A DNA stretch of 64,000 nt. Origin: Paraburkholderia youngii. GTDB taxonomy: Bacteria; Pseudomonadota; Gammaproteobacteria; Burkholderiales; Burkholderiaceae. Made by a program: the position numbers and the translations under genes. Location: assembly GCF_013366925.1 (NCBI RefSeq), contig NZ_JAALDK010000001.1, positions 1,867,089 through 1,931,088 of the forward strand. Reading direction: 5' to 3'. Shown here piece by piece: positions 54,601 through 62,929 of the stretch (positions are counted from its first letter, which is position 1; every line of letters begins with the position of its first letter). The notes below the pieces were generated by a model, which saw only the letters and a program-made list of their open reading frames with translations, was not told the origin of the DNA and ran no database searches.

Positions 54601-55623
54601 TCAAGCTGGTCTTACACTGACGTGATTCGCTTCGTAATTGCTCTCGTGGGCCAGTATGGCCCAGGCAGTTCGTGCGATCTTGTTCGCCAGAGCGACGGCT
54701 GCCACGTTGGCGGGTCGCCGCTCCTGAATTCCTTTCTGCCACGCTGTGGGTGCCTTCGTGTGACACAGGACGGAGCGCGCTCCGTGCATCAGCAGCGTGC
54801 GCAGATAGGGATCGCCTCGCTTCGAGATGGAGCCCAATCGAATCTTCCCGCCCGTACCGCTTTGCCGCGGAACAAGACCGAGGAACGCAGCGAATTCACG
54901 TCCTGACCTGAAGGTCCTCGCGTCTCCGATTGTTGCTACCAGGGCCGTTGCGGTGAGCCTGCCGATGCCGGGCACGCCGGAAATCGCGCGACATGCCACT
55001 TCCTGTTTCTGCCAGGCACCAATGCGCTTCTCGAGTTGATCGATATCATCCTCAAGCGCGTTGATGCGTCGTAACTGGTCTTGCAGATCAAGCATGATCG
55101 ATGCTGGAAGTGCATCTTCCAATTCCGCCATGCGCTGCCTTACCTCGGCAAGCCCTGCCGCACGTCCTGTCCGAAACGTCACGCCAAATTCGTAGAGAAA
55201 CCCACGGAGTTGGTTCACCTGCATTGTTCGAAACTTGATGAGTTTCGAACGCATTCGGTGCAAGCTCAGCATCGCTTGCTGGTCTTCTGTCTTCGCTGCG
55301 ACGGTGCGCATTCCAGGTTGTTGAACGGCAGTCCATATCGCCTTCGCATCCGCCGCGTCGGTCTTGTTCGTTTGCACAAAGGGCCGGATAAACTGCGCGT
55401 GCAACAACACGACCTCGTGTCCCAGTGCCTGAATTTTACGTGCCCACCAGTGAGCGCTCCCGCACGCTTCAAGAGCGACACGCCCGGCGGGACGCTGAGC
55501 CAGAAACGCGATCAGATCATCGCGGCCAAAACGCCGATTCGCAATCTCGCCGGTTTGGGCGTCGACCCAGTACAACTGGAACACCCGCTTTGCAACATCC
55601 AGTCCGTACGTCGTAGCATTCAT
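54601..55623 (-). CDS. IS110/IS1111-family transposase, second copy
   Basis: The start MNATTYGLDVAKRVFQLYW gives 340 residues. The DEDD domain has VALEACGSAHWWARKIQ and NKTDAADAKAIWTAVQQ. The C-terminal domain has ISGVPGIGRLTATALVATIG and GSISKRGDPYLRTLLMHGAR. It is related to, but clearly different from, the copy at 27088. The frame is intact. Sequence above 55640 (GATGCCGTTCGG and a run ending TTGAGG) resembles the matching flank of the first copy, fitting subterminal ends of IS1111-type elements. Confidence 0.93.
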   Translation of the reverse strand: MNATTYGLDVAKRVFQLYWVDAQTGEIANRRFGRDDLIAFLAQRPAGRVALEACGSAHWWARKIQALGHEVVLLHAQFIRPFVQTNKTDAADAKAIWTAVQQPGMRTVAAKTEDQQAMLSLHRMRSKLIKFRTMQVNQLRGFLYEFGVTFRTGRAAGLAEVRQRMAELEDALPASIMLDLQDQLRRINALEDDIDQLEKRIGAWQKQEVACRAISGVPGIGRLTATALVATIGDARTFRSGREFAAFLGLVPRQSGTGGKIRLGSISKRGDPYLRTLLMHGARSVLCHTKAPTAWQKGIQERRPANVAAVALANKIARTAWAILAHESNYEANHVSVRPA

Positions 55624-55952
55624 TTGGGGCCTCCGTTCCTCAAGTGGTTGTGTCGCAACTCCACTTTGGCACATTGATGCCGTTCGGTTCTTGAGGCCCT
55701 CATTCATGCCCACCTCCCCGAAGGGAGGGCGGTGTCCATTCCATCTCGGCCGATCGGCGACTCATGCGAATCGCATATCCAGATCGTGCAGCGGGCGAAC
55801 GATGGTCGGCGGCACGCGACCCACAACGGCCCTTCTAGCCAATGCAAGGGTACGACCGGTTGCAGGCCGGAACGGCCATTCGCACGCTCTCCCCGCTGGC
55901 AAGTCCTCGGCCATTCCCTGTCAAGACGTTGCGGGTCACAGCCCACGCCGCC
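55624..55952. other. IS flank and dispersed repeat-like DNA
   Basis: From 55740 to 55940 the text is GGCCG-rich and, on the minus strand, yields RSGLQPVVPLHWLEGPLW, a repeat-like signature. No gene seen. Confidence 0.45.
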
Positions 55953-57272
55953 TCAAACGACGGCCCTATCGTCGACCAGCCCCTGGCGACGTGCAGCACC
56001 GCGTGCCCCAACAAAAAGAAGGGCCGCCAGTAGCGCAACGACGCTCAGCACAATGAGCCCGGCGACATTCGATCCAAAGCTTGCATCGGCCCAAGCTTTG
56101 ATATTCGGCGACACAAAGTTGCCGACGTTGCCGATTGTGTTCACCATAGCGACGCCCGACACGGCAGCGATTCCACCGACGCAGTTCGTGAGCATCGTCC
56201 AGAAAATCGGTTGCACGGCCCAAAGTCCCGCGACGGCGATGCACAGCGCGACTACCGAGATGACCGGCGAGGCGCCGGCCGACGCGAACATCGCGAAAGC
56301 GGCGACAGCGAGGCTTACACAGCCGAAGAGCGTCAAACGACCGGTACGTCCGGCGGCCTTTGGCACGGCGTAGGTTGCGACAAGCGCACATGCCCAGGGA
56401 ATCGCAACCACCAGACCGACCAGTGTGTTCGGACCCGTGCCCAGCAATTTGCCGATGAAGGTTGGCAGATAGAACACCACCACCGACACGCCCATCTGGA
56501 TCAGGAAAAACACCAGACCGAAATAAAGCACGGTGCGATTAGCGAGAGCAGCGCCCAGACTATGCGGACTGTGCAACGCCTTCGCGGCGTCTTCGGCAGC
56601 TAGCGTGGCGATGAGTTCGCGCTTTTCGTCGACGTCCAGCCATGTTGCATCGGCGGGTTTGTCGTCGAGATAGAAATACGCCCACACGCCGACAGCTGCT
56701 GCTGCGAGGCCTTCGAGCATGAACATCCATTGGTGGCCGTGCAGGCCGAGCACGCCGTCGAAGCGCAACAAAAAACCGGACAACGGTGAGCCGAACATAA
56801 ACGCGAGCGGCGCGCCAAAGTAGAACAGACCCATTGCCTTCGCGCGACGCGCATCCGGGAACCAGTAGGTCAGGTAGAGGATCACGCCCGGGAAAAAGCC
56901 TGCTTCACATGCGCCGAGCAGAAAGCGCAGCACCACGAAGCTCGTCGGGCCTTTGACGAACATCGTCGCCGCCGACACGAGCCCCCATGTCACCATGATG
57001 CGGCACATCCACAGGCGAGCGCCGACCTTGTGAAGCGCGAGATTACTCGGCACTTCGAGCAACACGTAAGCGACAAAGAAGATACTTGCGCCGAACGCGA
57101 ACGCTGCATCGGAGATGCCGACGACATCGTGCAGCGCCTGCTTCGCAAATCCGACGTTCGCGCGATCAAGAAATGCGAGCACGTACATCAACAGCAGAAA
57201 GGGGATCAGGCGGCGCGTCGCCTTGTCGGCCGCGCGATCGGCGGCCGCATTGCCGAGGGAATCAGCTTGCAT
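55953..57272 (-). CDS. MFS transporter, ACS (anion:cation symporter) type
   Basis: GGAGGAG precedes the ATG. The 439-residue protein has twelve predicted helices, with FLLLMYVLAFLDRANVGFAK at the start, the motif LRFLLGACEAGFFPGVILYL and TYWFPDARRAKAMGLFYFGA, which mark the ACS/phthalate-permease group. These import organic acids with protons. It is the last gene of an operon with a TIM-barrel isomerase and shikimate dehydrogenase, so shikimate, quinate or a related hydroxy acid is the likely cargo. Confidence 0.92.
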   Translation of the reverse strand: MQADSLGNAAADRAADKATRRLIPFLLLMYVLAFLDRANVGFAKQALHDVVGISDAAFAFGASIFFVAYVLLEVPSNLALHKVGARLWMCRIMVTWGLVSAATMFVKGPTSFVVLRFLLGACEAGFFPGVILYLTYWFPDARRAKAMGLFYFGAPLAFMFGSPLSGFLLRFDGVLGLHGHQWMFMLEGLAAAAVGVWAYFYLDDKPADATWLDVDEKRELIATLAAEDAAKALHSPHSLGAALANRTVLYFGLVFFLIQMGVSVVVFYLPTFIGKLLGTGPNTLVGLVVAIPWACALVATYAVPKAAGRTGRLTLFGCVSLAVAAFAMFASAGASPVISVVALCIAVAGLWAVQPIFWTMLTNCVGGIAAVSGVAMVNTIGNVGNFVSPNIKAWADASFGSNVAGLIVLSVVALLAALLFVGARGAARRQGLVDDRAVV

Positions 57273-57336
57273 GGTGTGTCTCCTCCTTCGAGGGTTGCGG
57301 GCCTGTACCGGCCCCTTCGATGATTTGATGAAATGC

Positions 57337-58119
57337 TCAGGCGTCGTTCCACGCACGCCGCATGAACGCAACGCTCTCGCGCATCGATGCGAGCGGTTCT
57401 CCTTTGAAGCCGCATTCGGCGCTCAGCAGTCGGTCGTATCCGCACGCCTTGAGGTTGCCGAAGAACGTCGGATAGTCGTAGGTGCCAGTACCGGGATTCA
57501 GACGACCCGTGTCCGCGAGATGGATATGCGCGAGCCATTCGCCGTGCGCCTGAAGCTCATCGAGCGGCTCGCTTTCTTCATCCATGTGATAGAAATCCGC
57601 GAGACCGCGCACTTCGCCGCGCCCCAGCAGCTTTGCGAGCCGCGCGCCGTCGCCGACGCTGTTCACCAGATTCGATTCCTTGCGATTCAGTGGCTCGATG
57701 ACAAGCGTCGCGCCCGTGCCTCGCAACGCATCGGCGCACCATGAAAGCGTCGTCAGGAATTCGTCTTCCGCCTGGGCTCGCGACCAGCCATCGGGCATGT
57801 TGCGCGTCCAACCGCTACCGAGCACGACGATCCGTGCGCGTGCCATCGTCATCAATTCGACGACGCGATCGAAATACGCGCGATTGCGCCGCTCGTCCTT
57901 TTCGGGCCCGACGATGCGCGCATCGTGCGGAAACAGGTAGCTGAACGCCAGCGCAGGCAACGGTAAATCGCCGATGCGTGCTTTGGCATCCTCGAACGCC
58001 GCATCGTCTTCGAGCTTCATCGGCACGAGTTGCGCCTCGATGTAATCGAGCCCGGCCTCTTTCATCAGTGCGGCGTTCTGAAGTGGTCCACACCAGCCGA
58101 ATCGGGGTATCGTCGTCAT
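57337..58119 (-). CDS. TIM-barrel sugar phosphate isomerase/epimerase-like protein
   Basis: The 260-residue protein has the xylose-isomerase-like barrel: FGWCGPLQNAALMKEAGLDY, IVVLGSGWTRNMPDGWSRAQ, LVIEPLNRKESNLVNSVGDG with the metal Glu, FYHMDEESEPLDEL and AHIHLADTGRLNPGTGTYDY. Metal ligands Glu, Asp/His and His are in place. In shikimate or quinate catabolic loci such barrels can be 3-dehydroshikimate dehydratases; others are inosose or hydroxypyruvate isomerases. The operon context favours the first, but this is inference. Confidence 0.82.
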   Translation of the reverse strand: MTTIPRFGWCGPLQNAALMKEAGLDYIEAQLVPMKLEDDAAFEDAKARIGDLPLPALAFSYLFPHDARIVGPEKDERRNRAYFDRVVELMTMARARIVVLGSGWTRNMPDGWSRAQAEDEFLTTLSWCADALRGTGATLVIEPLNRKESNLVNSVGDGARLAKLLGRGEVRGLADFYHMDEESEPLDELQAHGEWLAHIHLADTGRLNPGTGTYDYPTFFGNLKACGYDRLLSAECGFKGEPLASMRESVAFMRRAWNDA

Positions 58120-58144
58120 ACCATCTCCTTGCTTTTAATGGGGT

Positions 58145-58978
58145 TCAGTAGCTCAGCTTCGCGACAGAACGCAGCACTTCCGGAGTTGTCGTCGGAAAGC
58201 CGAAGAATTCGAGGTAAGCAGGAATCTGCTCGAACAGCATGTCCGAGCCAACCTGGAAGCGGCAGCCGCGGGCCTGTACGGCCTTCAGAAATGCCGTCAT
58301 TTCGTTCTTCATCACGACTTCGCCGACGAAGGTGTCCGGCGCGATGCGCTCTACATCTACCGGTAGTGGATCACCGTCGCTCATGCCCATCGGCGTTGCA
58401 TTCACGACGAGGTCGTAACCTGCCGGATCGTTGCTGCCCGTCGTGACTTCGAGCCGCGGGTAATGCGTTGTGAGACGCTCTTTCAGGCCCTGCGCCGATT
58501 CGGCCCGCGCATCGAAGAGGCCCAGCCATGCCACGCCCGCCGCGGCCAGAGATGCGGCGATCGCAGATCCCACTCCACCGCAGCCCACGACGAGCACGCG
58601 CGCGCCTTCGAGCTCGCACCCCTTGCGTCGGACTCCCCGCACGAACCCTTCACCATCGAACATGTCACCCACGAGGCGTCCGTCGTCCGCCCGTCGCACC
58701 GCGTTGCACGATCCGGCGATCTTCACCGTGGGCGTGACGTCGTCGAGCAAGCCAACGGTCGTCACCTTGTGCGGCATCGTGACGAGCGCGCCGCGGATGT
58801 TCTCGAGCGTGAAGATCGAACGGAGGAAGGTCGGGTAATGCTCCGGCGTGCAGCCCATCGGTACGACGACGGCATTCATGCCGGCTTGTTCGAAGTAAGG
58901 GTTGTAGATCATCGGCGACTTGAAGGCGTGCGTCGGATAGCCGATGTGGGCGACGAGCCCGGTATTCCCATTGATCAT
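58145..58978 (-). CDS. aroE: shikimate dehydrogenase-like protein
   Basis: GGAGA lies just before the ATG. The 277-residue protein has the AroE fold: GLVAHIGYPTHAFKSPMIYN with the SPxxYN-like substrate loop, TMPHKVTTVGLLDDVTP with the catalytic Lys, VGDMFDGEGFVRGVRRKG with Asp, and the NAD(P) strand VLVVGCGGVGSAIAASLAAA. It ends with a loop VVNATPMGMSDGDPLP. The sequence differs from biosynthetic AroE at several loops, matching the catabolic (quinate/shikimate, YdiB-like) group. It leads an operon with a barrel enzyme and MFS transporter. Confidence 0.88.
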   Translation of the reverse strand: MINGNTGLVAHIGYPTHAFKSPMIYNPYFEQAGMNAVVVPMGCTPEHYPTFLRSIFTLENIRGALVTMPHKVTTVGLLDDVTPTVKIAGSCNAVRRADDGRLVGDMFDGEGFVRGVRRKGCELEGARVLVVGCGGVGSAIAASLAAAGVAWLGLFDARAESAQGLKERLTTHYPRLEVTTGSNDPAGYDLVVNATPMGMSDGDPLPVDVERIAPDTFVGEVVMKNEMTAFLKAVQARGCRFQVGSDMLFEQIPAYLEFFGFPTTTPEVLRSVAKLSY

Positions 58979-59068
58979 GCTTGTCTCCGTTTTCAAAGCA
59001 TGATCGAAGGTTACTATCGCACATTCGAACTATTATTATCCGATCTTGCACTCCATAATCACCACATC

Positions 59069-59986
59069 ATGCTTAATGAACCGATGCTCGGAGATCTCCG
59101 CCTGTTTTGCGAAGTCGCGCGGCGACTGAGTTTCGTCGCAGCGGCCCACGAGTTCGGCAATTCGCAGACCCACGTCAGCAAGCGCATCGCTTTGCTGGAA
59201 AAGACCCTCGGGGTGAAACTGCTCCACCGCACGACACGCCGGGTGTCGCTCACGACCGATGGCGAAACGGTCAATCGCTGGGCGCGCGCGATCCTCCAGG
59301 ACGTCGATGCGATGCGCGACGATCTGTCCAGTCTGCGGGTAAATCCCAGGGGGGCGCTGCGTATCAGTTCGAGCCAGCGGCTCGGGCGCAGTCACATTGC
59401 GCCGATTGTGTCGCTGATGAAGAAGCGCTATCCCGAACTCGAAATCTGGCTGGAACTGGTCGATCGACGCGTCAATATCGTCGACGAGGGTTTTGATCTT
59501 GACATCCGCGTAGGCGCGGCACAGGAACCGGGGCTGATCGCGCATCACATTGCCGTCAGTCCCCGTGTGCTGTGCGCGGCGCCCGGCTACCTCGACGCGC
59601 ATGGCCGGCCGAAGAGCGTCGACGAACTCGCCCAGCACGACTGCCTCGTCTTTCGTGAACGTGACGAGCCATTCGGCGTGTGGCGTCTTCTCGGGCCAGG
59701 GGGCTGGAGCACGGTAAAAGTCACTGGTCCGCTCGCTTCGAATCACAGCGACGTCGTCTTGGGATGGGCCCGCGATGGTCACGGCATCGTTATGGTCGGG
59801 CAGTCGTATGTGGCTCAAGCATTTGCGCAAGGCACGCTCGAGCGCGTGCTGCCCGCATGGGAACAACCGGCGGACGTATGGGCGATGTCGGCCGCGCGCG
59901 CGGCGCAATCGGCGAAGGTGCGCGTGTGCATCGATTTTCTCAAGCAGGAGCTCGCGCACGGCGAGTTCGCGCTCTGGAAACCCTGA
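59069..59986 (+). CDS. LysR family transcriptional regulator
   Basis: The 305-residue protein starts MLNEPMLGDLRLFCEVARRL and has the HTH FVAAAHEFGNSQTHVSKRIA near residues 22-41. The effector domain begins near 92 (GALRISSSQRLGRSHIAPIV) and contains VNIVDEGFDLDIRVG, typical of the CrgA/AaeR-like subgroup. It is divergent from the shikimate dehydrogenase operon by 90 bases and likely controls it. An in-frame open stretch upstream to 58463 is antisense to that gene and is not part of the protein. Confidence 0.9.
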   Translation: MLNEPMLGDLRLFCEVARRLSFVAAAHEFGNSQTHVSKRIALLEKTLGVKLLHRTTRRVSLTTDGETVNRWARAILQDVDAMRDDLSSLRVNPRGALRISSSQRLGRSHIAPIVSLMKKRYPELEIWLELVDRRVNIVDEGFDLDIRVGAAQEPGLIAHHIAVSPRVLCAAPGYLDAHGRPKSVDELAQHDCLVFRERDEPFGVWRLLGPGGWSTVKVTGPLASNHSDVVLGWARDGHGIVMVGQSYVAQAFAQGTLERVLPAWEQPADVWAMSAARAAQSAKVRVCIDFLKQELAHGEFALWKP

Positions 59987-60308
59987 GCGACGTCTCAGCG
60001 GCGAACTGCGCGAACAACTGGGCCACTGTCTCACGCAACCAGCGATTGCCTGCTTTGTGGTGATATCTCGTGTGCCAGTGCTGCCGCCCGGCAAAACCCT
60101 CCACCGGAATCGAAGACGAATGAATCGCAAGGTCATTGACGTGTGCGAGTGTATTGCCGATATGCCGGGGAAGAGTGGCAATAAGATCAGTTGTTGTCTG
60201 GATGACCGCACTCTGTCCGAGAAATCCCGGCAACTTGGGCACAATGTCCCGCTGAATCTGTTCCCGTGCGGGTCGGAAAAACCATTCATTGATAGCGATA
60301 GTCGACAT
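59987..60308 (-). pseudogene. LysR C-terminal fragment
   Basis: On the minus strand the text reads RDIVPKLPGFLGQSAVIQTT, DLIATLPRHIGNTLAHVNDL and WHTRYHHKAGNRWLRETVAQ, the end of a LysR effector domain. The N-terminal HTH and most of the effector domain are missing, and the right side breaks into repeat DNA at 60366. It is a remnant. Confidence 0.65.
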
Positions 60309-60365
60309 CGACGGGCGTCGGTGTGTGAATGTCGGCAAAGCGACGGCAGCCGCCGCACGCGCATC

Positions 60366-60438
60366 GGGCGGGTTTCGAAGTGGACCAGCCGTTCGAGTGA
60401 CGACTGCATTGCTCAGGCGAGTGGCAGAAAGTGGCCGA
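60366..60438. repeat. dispersed repeat, copy B
   Basis: It matches 50196-50268 at about 80% over roughly 70 bases. It lies directly beside the LysR fragment, as copy A lies beside the truncated IS5 gene. Confidence 0.7.
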
Positions 60439-60609
60439 AGCCAGCCGGACATGTCCGGCTCCGCCTCGAAGCGGCTGCTGCGTGTCGCATCTTTGGACAG
60501 TTCGGCGAATGGCCGTGCGCTTCTGCAGCGCCTTGACTTTGCGCGCTGCTCCGTAGGCTGGGTTGTGCCGGATCATCCCGACCGGCGCAACCTTCGAGCG
60601 GAGCGTGGC

Positions 60610-61077
60610 ATGCCCTACCGGACAGCATTTTTAGATCTGACCTATCCCGACGAATCTGCGCGGCCATGTGCCCTTCAATTCCGGATCGCATTCACTGAAG
60701 CGCCCGAACGATTTGGGATCATTCAACTGCGCCACGTCAACCCGGACCATCAAAGTCCGCTGAATTCTTCGATCGTTCGGGACCGCGTGCTGAACCGCAT
60801 CCTGGATGTCTATCTACGCGGCGTGGCGCTAAACGCAATCAGGCTCGTCGTTGAGGACGGCGAGACGTTGGCCCTATTCGCCATTGAAGTCGACATCCAT
60901 GACTACATCGCGCGCGGCAATCCGTACGACGCCACCCATGTCGCGACGGGCCGATGCAGGTTCTCAGAACGCGTTGCAATCCGCACGGACTCCGTCATCG
61001 CCGGGCGGGCACGCGTCCATACCGCACACGCGAAACCTGTTCCTGTCCCGAAGGAAATAGCTGCGGCTCTGCGATAG
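60610..61077 (+). CDS. hypothetical protein
   Basis: GGAG lies six bases before the ATG. The 155-residue protein starts MPYRTAFLDLTYPDESARPC and has alternating strands: LQFRIAFTEAPERFGIIQLR, VLNRILDVYLRGVALNAIRL and LALFAIEVDIHDYIARG. Codon use is coherent. I do not recognise the family. An upstream in-frame extension to 60289 crosses the dispersed repeat and is unlikely to be real. It converges with the DpdA-like gene, with a terminator between. Confidence 0.55.
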   Translation: MPYRTAFLDLTYPDESARPCALQFRIAFTEAPERFGIIQLRHVNPDHQSPLNSSIVRDRVLNRILDVYLRGVALNAIRLVVEDGETLALFAIEVDIHDYIARGNPYDATHVATGRCRFSERVAIRTDSVIAGRARVHTAHAKPVPVPKEIAAALR

Positions 61078-61149
61078 CAAGGAAGTGTTGCAGCCAGCTA
61101 TCTATCGAGAAAGCATGCAACAAGCACGGCGCAATAATGCCGATGCCCA

Positions 61150-61189
61150 AAAAGAAAGAAAGCCCGCGGTTCGTGAGAACGCGCGGGCT
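61150..61189 (-). terminator. rho-independent terminator of the DpdA-like gene
   Basis: AGCCCGCG at 61161-61168 pairs with CGCGGGCT at 61182-61189. On the minus strand it is followed by TTCTTTCTTTTT. It lies 26 bases past the gene's stop. Confidence 0.8.
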
Positions 61190-61214
61190 GGTATCGAGAA
61201 AATGGATGCTGCCT

Positions 61215-62192
61215 TCAGACGTTGAAGCCAAGACGGAACTGGTCGCCAGTGGCAGGTGCAGCATGCCGTGAGGCGGCCGCCATCCAGCGATTCACTTCTG
61301 CCGCGCGGTGCGCAATCGTGTTGGAGATCCCAGCCTGTCGGGCCTTCACCCGCGCCGAATAGTCGGCGGCCATCGAGTCTACACTCGCCACCCAGGGATA
61401 CATTTTGACCCTCGATAAGGCCTGCCCCTTGACGCCGAAGCAGTGGACGCGCGCCCCAACTGGAAGATGCCCCTCCAGCCCCTCCAGTATCGCAAACAGC
61501 CCGTGCCGGGGATCGGTCAGGTGGCGTCGACAGACGGAGCCGAGGCCAATCAGAACGGGGGGAGCGATCCAGGGCATCCATCGCTCCCACACCTGCATCA
61601 TGAGATCGATGCTGCGCCTCTAGTCGTCGACCGTCCAGCCTTGGGCCACACCTACGGGAATGCGAACGGCATTTTGGACCGCGGCCGCGCTCATTGTCTT
61701 CGACAGTTCATCCTGCCACGCATACACGACACGCAGCGTCGCCTCCAGGAGCGTTGCCGTCGCGTTAATGCGATAGTCGATTGCTTCCTGGTCAGGTGCA
61801 ATAGCCGGTTCGCAGCAAAGGTCTGGCTGTGCATACCATGCTGCACCGGAAAAGGCTGCAAGTTCCACGAACTGCTCCAAGCTCCAAGGATATACGTTAG
61901 CGATTCCCTGCTGGCGTCCTTTCAGTTGAAAGTGCCGCATTGCGGTAAATCCCGCGCTATCCAGCGCGAAATCGATTTCCGTGAGGTCCGTCGCTTCAGG
62001 GATGCGGAAGCGACCGGTTTTGGGATCCCAGAAGGCAGAAGCGGAGACCATACCCGCGTAGCCTTCATTGAACGCGTGGTATGCGAGTCGGCCGCCGCTG
62101 TGCGGGATACCGACACGGACGAGCAGGCCTTCGTCCACATGAGCGTTGCGCTGGTGAACCGGCATGCCGGGTTCAGCTGCTTCAAGGTACAT
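61215..62192 (-). pseudogene. DpdA/Tgt-like base-exchange family protein split by an in-frame TAG
   Basis: The first part starts MYLEAAEPGMPVHQRNAHVD, has LSYHAF-like GGRLAYHAFNEGYAGM, DFALDSAGFTAMRHFQ and VGVAQGWTVDD, then TAG at 61620-61622. The same frame goes on: RRSIDLMMQVWERWMPWI, VLIGLGSVCRRHL, RVHCFGVKGQALSR and VASVDSMAADYSARV. The pattern (VQGWTxDDY, GLGSVCRR, HGFGVKxxxL, xSxDSMAW) is that of the tRNA-guanine transglycosylase-like DpdA family of 7-deazapurine DNA modification and relatives on mobile elements. TAC-to-TAG at a conserved Tyr explains the break. Function is inferred from motif memory. Confidence 0.65.
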
Positions 62193-62267
62193 AAGCTACT
62201 CCAGATGGATGCGCGGAGCAGCCCCTTGCGAGGGCGTGCCCCGCAAGGGTGAATGAGATGAGACCGT

Positions 62268-62795
62268 TCACGCGGCCATCGAGAAGAGATCGAGCTGCTG
62301 CACTTCCTTGACCGCATGGCTAATCAGGTACTGATCCACTTCCGCCGGCGTCAGGTTCAGACGCTCGGCGAGGCGCGCGAAATACTGCCCGCGCACTGCC
62401 ATCTCCTGATATCGCTGGGACTTCCCGGTAGGCAGTGTCAGGATCGTTTCGTTGAGCCAGAAACGCGCCGATTCGATCCCTGCATGGGCCTGCACGCGCG
62501 CATACCGGTCGTAGTCAAACGAACAGGTTACGAACTCACAGGCTCTTTCGGCATCGACGTCGAGGTGGTCGCTTTGTTCGAAATACACAACGCGTTCGCC
62601 AGCAGTCGTTTGCGCATAGGTGGACAAGCGACCCGGATGCCGGTAGCGATTCCACTGCTCGGCGCCAAAATCACGAAGCTGCCGTTCTATTGTGAAAATG
62701 GACAGGCTTGAGGCCCAACAATCAATGGTTCGACAGATCAAGTCGCGTCCATTAGATTTTCGCCTAGATGGACAGTTTCCTTGCCGTCTGTCCAT
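62268..62795 (-). CDS. hypothetical protein upstream of the DpdA-like gene
   Basis: The C-terminal 140 residues read as protein: FTIERQLRDFGAEQWNRYRH, VVYFEQSDHLDVDAERACEF, SARFWLNETILTLPTGKSQR and FARLAERLNLTPAEVDQYLI. The start is uncertain: the text before FTIERQ is poor and lacks a ribosome site. It lies 75 bases before the DpdA-like gene on the same strand and probably shares its transcript. I do not recognise it. It might bind nucleic acid as partner of the base-exchange enzyme, which is a guess from position. Confidence 0.5.
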   Translation of the reverse strand: MDRRQGNCPSRRKSNGRDLICRTIDCWASSLSIFTIERQLRDFGAEQWNRYRHPGRLSTYAQTTAGERVVYFEQSDHLDVDAERACEFVTCSFDYDRYARVQAHAGIESARFWLNETILTLPTGKSQRYQEMAVRGQYFARLAERLNLTPAEVDQYLISHAVKEVQQLDLFSMAA

Positions 62796-62929
62796 TTCAT
62801 TCCGCATGTCACGAGCGGAATGACAGTCGTCGACGACATCCGCCGGCAATACAGGTGTCATTGTGCCGCTCCCGCCTGCCGTCAATCGATCTTCTGAGCG
62901 GTCGCTTTAGCCATCTGCGGACGCTCACG

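Noticed and set aside
59036..60409. A 457-codon minus-strand frame across the LysR gene
   Set aside because: Most of it is antisense to an intact LysR; only the separate LysR fragment above 59987, in another frame, looks real.
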